In this document: positions 36,910-43,945 of the stretch, piece by piece
Layout: every line of letters begins with the position of its first letter
Position numbering within the stretch: position 1 is the first letter of the stretch
Assembly (NCBI GenBank): GCA_964553685.1
Contig: CAZKLB010000001.1
Coordinates: forward strand, 1-64,000
Source: MED-G16 sp964553685
Lineage (GTDB): Bacteria > Bacteroidota > Bacteroidia > Cytophagales > MED-G16
Reading direction: 5' to 3'
Length of the DNA: 64,000 nt
Translations under genes and position numbers: made by a program
The notes under the pieces: model-generated
The model's database searches: none
What the model was told of the DNA's origin: nothing
What the model saw: only the letters and a program-made list of their open reading frames with translations

Positions 36910-38130
36910 TTACATTCCGTTTCCAGCGGTTCCTAATGCTGTTGTGGCACATCTAAAACCAACTGTTGCTGTTGATGAGTCTTGCGCTAAGAATCTCCTT
37001 GTTCCTGGAGACAACCACATAGCACCATCTGCCCACGACCCACCTTTATAAACCCTAGACTCATTACTAATCATAGAGTTAAAGTTTTCAGAGTCATAAT
37101 CTTCTTCTGAATCTAGAAAATCACTTTTTCTTATCGGGTTAAGGTCTTCCATGTCTCTAAAGTTAAGGGGTCTGTAAATATCGTAGACCCACTCATTTAC
37201 ATTTCCAGCCATATTATATAACCCAAAATCGTTTGGTGCATACTCATAAATGCTTGTGGTAACAAAACCAGCATCATTTAAAGCGCCTGCAATTCCAGCA
37301 TAGTCACCCCTTCCCCTTTTGAAGTTTGCTTGAAACTTACCAATTTGACCTCTTTTAGAACTTCTTATGGTTCTACCATCCCACGGATATAATCTTCTTT
37401 GAGTTTGGTTTTCATCTAACCACTGATCTCCAATTTGACCATAAGCTGCATATTCCCATTCCGCTTCTGTGGGTAATCTAAACTCTGGTAAATATATTCC
37501 TGATTCAATAGGTGGAATATCTCCGTCAATATAATCTTCACCAAAATACTCCATAGCTCTTTGTCTGTTTACAGCCTCTGTTCTCCAACGACAATAATCA
37601 ACCGCCTGGTTCCAACTCACACCAACAACAGGATAATATCTAAACCCTGGGTATCTTAAATAGTTTCCTACATAAGGTGTATTAAAAGCAAGTTCTTTTT
37701 CCCAAACCGTCGTGTCAGGTAAAGCGTTTAAGTAATAAGTTTCACTAGAATCTCTTTGAATATAATCCAGATATTCTAACCAATGAATATTTGCTATCTC
37801 TGTTTGGTCTAAATAAAAAGACTGAACAGTTACAGTTCTTTCTACATTATCGTGGGTGTAGAAAACATCTTCTTCATATGTACCCAGAACAGCTCTACCA
37901 CCTTGGATAAAAACCTGATTTGGTCCAGGTGTTTGTCCACCAAAGTCAGCAACTACAAACCCACCATCCTCTTCTTCAGCTAAACCATCATCAGTAAAAT
38001 ATTGAAGGTTGGTTGTTGTACTTGTTGAACCTGGATTTCTTGCAGAAGGATTTGATTTACCAAAAGGAAGTATAGAACATCCGTTGATTATAAAAAGACA
38101 CAAAAAAATAAAGTATATGTGTTTACCCAC
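36910..38130 (-). CDS. gldJ: Gliding-motility lipoprotein GldJ-like (formylglycine-generating-enzyme fold)
   Basis: A 406-residue lipoprotein (signal IINGC, Cys18) with an FGE-sulfatase/PvdO-type domain. Sequence features shared with GldJ: VQSFYLDQTEIANIHWLEYL, YLNALPDTTVWE, YLRYPGFRYYPVVGVSWNQA, LPTEAEWEYAA, ANFKRGRGDYAGIAG and NDFGLYNMAGNVNEWV. GldJ stabilises other gliding/T9SS proteins in Flavobacterium. GldK is the related alternative; the NALPDT.VW and ANFKRGRGDYAG stretches favour GldJ. The best start is a GTG at 38130. It is shorter than the F. johnsoniae protein. It lies between mfd and the RsbW-like gene on the same strand. Confidence 0.8.
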   Translation of the reverse strand: MGKHIYFIFLCLFIINGCSILPFGKSNPSARNPGSTSTTTNLQYFTDDGLAEEEDGGFVVADFGGQTPGPNQVFIQGGRAVLGTYEEDVFYTHDNVERTVTVQSFYLDQTEIANIHWLEYLDYIQRDSSETYYLNALPDTTVWEKELAFNTPYVGNYLRYPGFRYYPVVGVSWNQAVDYCRWRTEAVNRQRAMEYFGEDYIDGDIPPIESGIYLPEFRLPTEAEWEYAAYGQIGDQWLDENQTQRRLYPWDGRTIRSSKRGQIGKFQANFKRGRGDYAGIAGALNDAGFVTTSIYEYAPNDFGLYNMAGNVNEWVYDIYRPLNFRDMEDLNPIRKSDFLDSEEDYDSENFNSMISNESRVYKGGSWADGAMWLSPGTRRFLAQDSSTATVGFRCATTALGTAGNGM

Positions 38131-38188
38131 GTTCTTGCTAATTAAATTTTTATCAAAAATACAAAAAATTAAGTTTTAGAAAGAATTA

Positions 38189-38212
38189 ACAATAAAACAA
38201 AAAATTTATTGT
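38189..38212 (-). terminator. Possible weak hairpin downstream of mfd
   Basis: An 8-base inverted repeat (ACAATAAA / TTTATTGT, loop of 8) lies 3 bases after the mfd stop on the minus strand. The stem is purely AT-rich apart from one G-C pair and no clear U-run follows, so termination would be weak. Confidence 0.25.
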
Positions 38213-38214
38213 CC

Positions 38215-41200
38215 TTAATTGTCTATTTTTTTAATAAAAAGAAGCGTTTTTGACAAATTAAAATCACCAAACACTTTAATTAAAATAAGATCTTTCTTTT
38301 CTTTTACTGAATATTTTAATTGTTTTTTATTAAAAGTCTTAATACAATTAGAAAACGTTTCTTGTTTGGTTCTATTATCATTATTGAAAAAACCCAATGT
38401 TAAACTCTCCTTTTTAATTATAATTTTGTCAACAAAAATATTACTTCCAAGTTTTTTAATTTCCATCACTTTAATTAGGTTTTTAACCTCATTTGGTAAT
38501 GGCCCAAACCTATCTTCCAACATTTTTCTGGATGTGTCTAACCCTCCTTTTACAGATTCTTTTTCTATTTCATTATAACACCTCAATCTTTCATTCGAGT
38601 TTGTGATATACTCCTTTGGTATTAAAGCTTTCTCAAATAAATCCACAAGACAATTATTTTTTTTCTCGATAACTTTATTGGTTTTTTCCAGGTTTGGATT
38701 AGAATCTATTTCATCTAAAGCTTCATCTAGTATTTTGTTGTATGTGTCAAACCCTAAATCGTTTATAAAACCACTTTGTTCACCTCCTAATAAATTTCCC
38801 GCTCCCCTAATATCTAAGTCCTTTAAGGCAATGTTTAACCCATCGCCTAAATTAGAAAACTCTTCTAAAGCAATTAGTCTTTTTTTTGCCTCTGCTGTAA
38901 TAGAAGTTAGCTTTGGAATGGATAAATAACAAAATGCTTTTTTGTTAGATCTACCAACTCTACCCCTCATTTGGTGAAGATCAGACAAACCAAACATATG
39001 TGCTTGATTAATAATTATAGTATTTGCGTTTGGTATGTCTAAGCCCGACTCTATTATGTTTGTTGAAACCAAAACATCAAAATAACCATCAACAAATTTT
39101 AAAACTGTTTTTTCTAATAAATCTCCTTTCTGTTGACCGTGGGCAACAGCAACTTTTGCGTTTGGCACTAACTTTTGAATAATGGAGGCTATTTCATATA
39201 TGTTTTCAACCCTATTGTGTACGAAAAAAACTTGTCCAAACCTCATAATTTCATTATTGATTATATCTCTAACACCCTCTTCACTAAATTGAATTAATTC
39301 GGTATGAACTGACTGCCTGTTTTTTGGTGGAGTTCTTAGTATACTTATATCTCTAACCCCTATTAAAGAGAAGTGAAGAGTTCTGGGTATTGGTGTTGCT
39401 GTCATGGTTAGACAATCAAGGTTATTTTTTCTTTTTTTAATTTTTTCTTTTAATGAAACACCAAACTTTTGTTCCTCATCAACAATTAATAATCCTAAAT
39501 CTTTGAAGTTTATTTTATCACTAAGCACTGAGTGCGTGCCTATAATAATATCAACTTTACCCTTCTCAACACCTACCAAAACTGACTTTTTATCTTTTGT
39601 GCTTCTGAATCTAGACAAGTAATCAACACACACAGGAAGCTCCTTAAGTCTTTTGTTGAATGTTTTATAGTGTTGGAAAGCTAAAATTGTTGTGGGAACA
39701 AGTATAAGCACTTGTTTACCGGATAGGACGGCTTTGAAAGCTGCTCTAATAGCAATTTCAGTTTTTCCAAATCCAACATCACCACAAACCAATCTATCCA
39801 TAGGAAAACTTCTTTCCATATCTTTCTTTACCTCGTTTGTTGTTTTCAATTGATCAGGAGTATCTTGGTAGACAAAAGAGGATTCAAGTTCAATTTGTAG
39901 ATAATTATCCTTATCAAAAGCAAACCCTTTACTTTCACGTCTTTTTAAATAAAGTGATATTAAATCTTCAGCGATATCAACCAATCTACTTTTAATTTTC
40001 TTTTTCTTCTTGTCCCAATCGTTTGTTGAAAGGTTATTTAGTGTTGGGGAAAGGTTGGACCCGGTGTATTTAGCTATTTTGTGAAGAGAGTTTGTGCTAG
40101 TGTAAACAGTGTCGTTATTTTTATAAACCAACCTTAAGGCTTCATGCTCAACACCATTTATGTCAATTTTTTCTAAACCAACGAATCTTCCAATACCATA
40201 ATCTATATGTACAATATAATCACCAACTGAAAGTTCAGACTTTTCTTTTATAGGGTTTTTTTGTTTTTTAACAACAACAGGTTCGTTAAGGTGTTTGAAA
40301 TACCTATTAAATATCTCATGGTCAGTGTATACAACCCTTTTGTTTTCGTGGTCAACAAAACCCTCACTAATTTTTGATATTATTGGTTTATATGATGGGG
40401 TTTTATTTGTTGATTCAAAATATGTATTCAACCTTTTTACTTGTTCTTCTGATTGAAATGATATAAAAATATTGTAATTTTCTATTTCAAGCTTTGCAAT
40501 ATCATCAGCTAATAGCGGTAGGTTTTTATTGAACTTTGGTTGTGGTGATGATTTATATTCTATTGCATTTTTAGTTTCTTCATTTATACCAAAATAGACA
40601 CAATTAAACTCATTCAATTTTTTTGAAAAATCTGTTGTGTTATAAAAAATATCCTCGGGGGGTAGTGGTAATAGAACACCGCTTTTGTTAACCTTTTCTT
40701 TATAAATCTCTTTAGCTTCTAACATTTTGTTTTTAATAGTGTTATCGGATAAAGTTTTGTCTTCAACCCATATCGACCAATTTTTGTCCATAAAATCAAA
40801 AAGTGGTAAAAAACCAGCACTATCTTTCTCTCTTTGAATATTGGATAGTATTTTTATTTCACCCATCTCTTCAACCGTTAATTGAGTCTCAACATTAAAT
40901 AGTTTTATTTTTTCTACCAGATCCCCGTCGCATTCAATTCTTATCGGTTTTTTATTTGTAAATGAAAAAACATCTATTATGTTTCCTCTTATACTATATT
41001 CTCCAGGGTTATTTACAAAATCAACAAACTCAAAGCCTTGTTCGTTTAGGGTATTTGTTAATGTGTTATAGTTTATTTCACCTCCCCTTTTTAATATTAA
41101 TGATAATTCTTTTTGTGTCTTTTCATCAGGAAACTTCTCAAACAATCCCTCAGGGTAGGTGACTACATATTTTTTTTCTTTATTTTTTTTTAGTATTGCT

Positions 41201-41526
41201 TGAATTGTTTCTGTCCTCATTACAACATTTGCATTGTTGATCAGTTCTTCATCATAAGGTTTTCTAAAAGAATAAGGAAAGAAAAAAACCTTATCCTCGT
41301 GTAAATAATTACACAATTTACTATAATATAGAAGTGCTTTTTTCTTTTCTGAAACTATAAAACAATAATTTTTATTATCGTTTTTTGAGGTTGCAACGGG
41401 TATTATGACATTAAGGTCACCCGACAGCCCGTTTATTTTAACCCTTTTTTCATCTCTGATTCGTTTGCTTATTTCAATGGTTTTGATGTCATTTTCAAAC
41501 TCAGATATTATTTCAAGCGAATTCAT
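38215..41526 (-). CDS. mfd: Transcription-repair coupling factor
   Basis: ATP-dependent translocase that removes stalled RNA polymerase and recruits UvrA to lesions; uvrA is in the same window. The 1103-residue protein shows a UvrB-like N-terminal part, an RNA-polymerase-interaction domain (LSVGDYIVHIDYGIGRFVGL), Walker A GDVGFGKTEIAIRAAF near residue 580, DEEQKFG, MTATPIPRTL and QMRGRVGRS. The C-terminal TRG-like RGAGNLLGGEQSG follows. Slightly shorter than E. coli Mfd (1148). The start ATG at 41526 is clear; the SDR gene is divergent. Confidence 0.97.
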   Translation of the reverse strand: MNSLEIISEFENDIKTIEISKRIRDEKRVKINGLSGDLNVIIPVATSKNDNKNYCFIVSEKKKALLYYSKLCNYLHEDKVFFFPYSFRKPYDEELINNANVVMRTETIQAILKKNKEKKYVVTYPEGLFEKFPDEKTQKELSLILKRGGEINYNTLTNTLNEQGFEFVDFVNNPGEYSIRGNIIDVFSFTNKKPIRIECDGDLVEKIKLFNVETQLTVEEMGEIKILSNIQREKDSAGFLPLFDFMDKNWSIWVEDKTLSDNTIKNKMLEAKEIYKEKVNKSGVLLPLPPEDIFYNTTDFSKKLNEFNCVYFGINEETKNAIEYKSSPQPKFNKNLPLLADDIAKLEIENYNIFISFQSEEQVKRLNTYFESTNKTPSYKPIISKISEGFVDHENKRVVYTDHEIFNRYFKHLNEPVVVKKQKNPIKEKSELSVGDYIVHIDYGIGRFVGLEKIDINGVEHEALRLVYKNNDTVYTSTNSLHKIAKYTGSNLSPTLNNLSTNDWDKKKKKIKSRLVDIAEDLISLYLKRRESKGFAFDKDNYLQIELESSFVYQDTPDQLKTTNEVKKDMERSFPMDRLVCGDVGFGKTEIAIRAAFKAVLSGKQVLILVPTTILAFQHYKTFNKRLKELPVCVDYLSRFRSTKDKKSVLVGVEKGKVDIIIGTHSVLSDKINFKDLGLLIVDEEQKFGVSLKEKIKKRKNNLDCLTMTATPIPRTLHFSLIGVRDISILRTPPKNRQSVHTELIQFSEEGVRDIINNEIMRFGQVFFVHNRVENIYEIASIIQKLVPNAKVAVAHGQQKGDLLEKTVLKFVDGYFDVLVSTNIIESGLDIPNANTIIINQAHMFGLSDLHQMRGRVGRSNKKAFCYLSIPKLTSITAEAKKRLIALEEFSNLGDGLNIALKDLDIRGAGNLLGGEQSGFINDLGFDTYNKILDEALDEIDSNPNLEKTNKVIEKKNNCLVDLFEKALIPKEYITNSNERLRCYNEIEKESVKGGLDTSRKMLEDRFGPLPNEVKNLIKVMEIKKLGSNIFVDKIIIKKESLTLGFFNNDNRTKQETFSNCIKTFNKKQLKYSVKEKKDLILIKVFGDFNLSKTLLFIKKIDN

Positions 41527-41591
41527 ACTAAATTAAACTGTTGTATCAAATAATAGTTTACAAAAAATAATATTTTTGTTTAAAAAAAATA

Positions 41592-42341
41592 ATGAAAGTA
41601 TTAGTTACTGGAGCTTCTAGGGGTATTGGTTTAGAGATAGCTAAAGAGCTTTTGTCTAATGGACACGAGGTTATTTTGCATTGTAATAAAAACAAAAACC
41701 TCATTCAAAAAAAAATCTCTTCACAAAACAAAAAAGCATCAATTTTCTCCTCGGATATTTCCACCCTGAACGGAGTTAAAAAACTAATAGAATTTTCTTC
41801 AGATAAATTTGGATATCCAGATGTTATAGTTAACAACGCGGGTATCGCTGAGTCATCATATGTTGATCTTGATCTTGAAACTTGGTCTAAGATGTATGAT
41901 AAGACAATGCATATTAATTTAAAAGCGCCAGCTTTAATTTGTAAAGAGTTTATTAAAATTAAGAGGTTAAAAAAAATAAAGAACAAACTTAGAATAATCA
42001 ATATATCATCAAGGGCCGCTTTTAGAGGTGAAGTCGAAGATTTTATATCTTATGCGTGTTCAAAAGGCGGTCTCGTTTCATTAACAAAAACGATAGCAAA
42101 ATCATTTGGTCTGAAAGAAAAAGTTTTAGCCTTTACTATTGCGCCTGGTTTTGTAAATACAGAAATGGCTCAAGATTTTATAAAAGAACACGGTGAAGGT
42201 CTGGCAAAGAAGGGAATTGTTTTAAGTCGTTTGACCGAGCCTAAAGATATAGCTCCGTTGGTTTCTTTTATTGCTTCTGGAAAAATGGATCATTCAACAG
42301 GATCTACCATTGATGTTAATGCAGGTAGTTACATGAGGTAA
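41592..42341 (+). CDS. SDR-family oxidoreductase (FabG-like)
   Basis: A 249-residue short-chain dehydrogenase/reductase. The cofactor motif TGASRGIGLEIA (residues 6-17), NNAG at about 83-86 and the catalytic Ser...YACSKGG (Tyr-X3-Lys) are all intact. The N-terminal TGASRGIG pattern prefers NADP(H). The closest functional class is 3-oxoacyl-ACP reductase-like, but no fatty-acid synthesis genes are adjacent, so the substrate is uncertain. It is divergent from mfd with a 65-base spacer and is followed convergently by the VOC gene. Confidence 0.92.
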   Translation: MKVLVTGASRGIGLEIAKELLSNGHEVILHCNKNKNLIQKKISSQNKKASIFSSDISTLNGVKKLIEFSSDKFGYPDVIVNNAGIAESSYVDLDLETWSKMYDKTMHINLKAPALICKEFIKIKRLKKIKNKLRIINISSRAAFRGEVEDFISYACSKGGLVSLTKTIAKSFGLKEKVLAFTIAPGFVNTEMAQDFIKEHGEGLAKKGIVLSRLTEPKDIAPLVSFIASGKMDHSTGSTIDVNAGSYMR

Positions 42342-42343
42342 TA

Positions 42344-42760
42344 TTATTTTGCAAAAACTTGAGATGAATCTTTGAATGATTTGAATTCTAAAGCATTACC
42401 ACTTGGATCTAAAAAAAACATTGTAGCCTGTTCTCCAACCTCACCCTCAAATCTAACATAGGGCTCGATTATAAATTCTGTGTTTATTTTTTTAAGCTTT
42501 TTAGATAAGAGTTGCCATTTTTCCCATGGTAATATCACTCCAAAATGTCTGACAGGAACACTCTTACCATCTACAGGGTTTTCTTGAGTTTTTTTTAATT
42601 CATCTGGTTTTAAGTGGGCAGACAACTGGTGACCAAAAAAATTAAAATCTACCCATTTCTTATCCTCCCTTCCTATTTCACAACCCAAAACTTCTCTGTA
42701 AAAAAATTTTGTCGACTCAATGTTTTTAACAGGGAATGCTAAATGAAAAGGTGATTCCAT
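42344..42760 (-). CDS. VOC (glyoxalase/dioxygenase) family protein
   Basis: A 138-residue vicinal-oxygen-chelate protein with the paired beta-alpha-beta-beta-beta architecture: HLAFPVKNIESTKFFYREVLGCEIG in the first half and VRHFGVILPWEKWQLLSKKL...TMFFLDPSGNALEFKSF in the second. The metal-ligand pattern (N-terminal His, C-terminal Glu in LEFKSF) is visible. The substrate of such stand-alone proteins is usually unknown. It is convergent with the SDR gene (2 bases apart) and divergent from the patatin gene. Confidence 0.9.
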   Translation of the reverse strand: MESPFHLAFPVKNIESTKFFYREVLGCEIGREDKKWVDFNFFGHQLSAHLKPDELKKTQENPVDGKSVPVRHFGVILPWEKWQLLSKKLKKINTEFIIEPYVRFEGEVGEQATMFFLDPSGNALEFKSFKDSSQVFAK

Positions 42761-42796
42761 AAAAAGTGTTTTCTTTGTAGTAAATCTAAATAAATT

Positions 42797-43639
42797 ATGT
42801 CAACAGATAAAGTTTCTCTTGTTTTATCAAGCGGTGGAGCAAGGGGTTTAGCGCATTTGGGTGTTATAGAATCAATAGTTAACGATCAGATTGAAATATC
42901 TGAAATTTCAGGGAGTTCAATCGGTTCAGTAATCGCTGTTTTTTATGCTTCTGGTAAGCTCAATGTTTTTAAGGAATGGATTTTTAATTTAGATAAAATG
43001 GGGGTATTCTCCTATATGGATTTTAGTGTATCGGGTCAGGGACTTTTAAAAGGTGACAAGGTTTTTAATCAACTTAAAAAAATAATTCCAGATAAGAAAA
43101 TTGAAGATTTAAACATACCCATCTCTGTGGTTACTACGAATATTTCACAAAACAAAGAGGAGGTTATTAGAAGTGGTAGTATGTATGATGCAATTCGAGC
43201 ATCATGCTCTATACCCGGATTAGTTAAACCTTTTGTAAGAAATGAAAATGAATTTGTGGACGGCGGTGTTTTAAATCCCTTACCAATTAACGCCCTTCAA
43301 TCAAAAGATAATATAATAACAGTTAATTTAAATGCTCAACCAACACAAAAAGCCAAAAACCTTAGTGGAGAAAAAAGTGTATTTTACAATTATTTTTCAA
43401 TTTTTAGGGATTTTTTTATAAACCAAGATGTTAAAAAGAGTTTAGGTTTCTACGATATCACCTACAGATCTGTTCATTTAATGCAAAATCAACTTGCAAA
43501 TTTTCAAATAAATAATCACAAAACATTTATGAATATAAACATCCCATGTGATTCTTGTTTCCCTTTAGAGTTTTATCGGGCCAAAGAAATGGTCAATTTA
43601 GGTTCAAAAATTTATTATCAAACAAAAAAAAATTATTAA
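42797..43639 (+). CDS. Patatin-like phospholipase family protein
   Basis: A 280-residue patatin-type acyl hydrolase. The oxyanion hole SGGARGLAHLG is at the N-terminus, the nucleophile elbow is GSSIGS near residue 40, and the catalytic Asp lies in the DGG of EFVDGGVLNPLP near residue 155. This is the size of the RssA-like single-domain branch and differs from the larger two-domain outer-membrane patatins. It is probably cytoplasmic because no signal peptide is visible. It likely hydrolyses membrane lipid acyl esters. Confidence 0.92.
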   Translation: MSTDKVSLVLSSGGARGLAHLGVIESIVNDQIEISEISGSSIGSVIAVFYASGKLNVFKEWIFNLDKMGVFSYMDFSVSGQGLLKGDKVFNQLKKIIPDKKIEDLNIPISVVTTNISQNKEEVIRSGSMYDAIRASCSIPGLVKPFVRNENEFVDGGVLNPLPINALQSKDNIITVNLNAQPTQKAKNLSGEKSVFYNYFSIFRDFFINQDVKKSLGFYDITYRSVHLMQNQLANFQINNHKTFMNINIPCDSCFPLEFYRAKEMVNLGSKIYYQTKKNY

Positions 43640-43672
43640 CCCTTATTTATATTTGTAAAAAATATTGAAGAT

Positions 43673-43780
43673 ATGGAAATGCTTATTTTAATTATTGTAC
43701 TATTTGTAGCTTCAATTCTATGTGCGATATTTATACCAAATAGTAAAGTTAGTAACCACCAAAAAGACTCAGAATATTAA
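43673..43780 (+). CDS. Candidate 35-residue membrane microprotein
   Basis: A short ORF in the 306-base gap between the patatin and peptidase/propeller genes. It encodes MEMLILIIVLFVASILCAIF then a polar tail ending in HQKDSEY. The first 20 residues form a typical single transmembrane helix. Its stop codon overlaps the stop of another microprotein ORF on the opposite strand. No family is recognised; coding status is uncertain because of its size. Confidence 0.4.
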   Translation: MEMLILIIVLFVASILCAIFIPNSKVSNHQKDSEY

Positions 43781-43902
43781 CCTTTTTTATTTACTTTACG
43801 AAAGTCAATTATTGATACTGCTCCTACCATACTAATTAAAAATACAACTATCCAAACAAATAATTCTACACCGTCTGTAACTGCTGGGTTTGTGGGAAAC
43901 AT
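43777..43902 (-). CDS. Candidate 41-residue membrane microprotein
   Basis: A minus-strand ORF from the ATG at 43902 with residues MFPTNPAVTDGVELFVWIVV and then FLISMVGAVSIIDFRKVNKK, i.e. one hydrophobic helix followed by a basic cytoplasmic-type tail. It lies 31 bases upstream of the large peptidase/propeller gene region's 3' end and is convergent with the 35-residue ORF, with overlapping stop codons. No family is recognised. Confidence 0.4.
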   Translation of the reverse strand: MFPTNPAVTDGVELFVWIVVFLISMVGAVSIIDFRKVNKKG

Positions 43903-43945
43903 ATTTTTTTTTCGAAATTATATATTAATTTTTATAATAAAAACT

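Noticed and set aside
41580..41591. Promoter for the SDR gene: TATTTTTG matches TAnnTTTG shortly upstream of its start.
   Set aside because: No TTTG box lies at the right distance (19-21 bases) upstream, so the match is not convincing.
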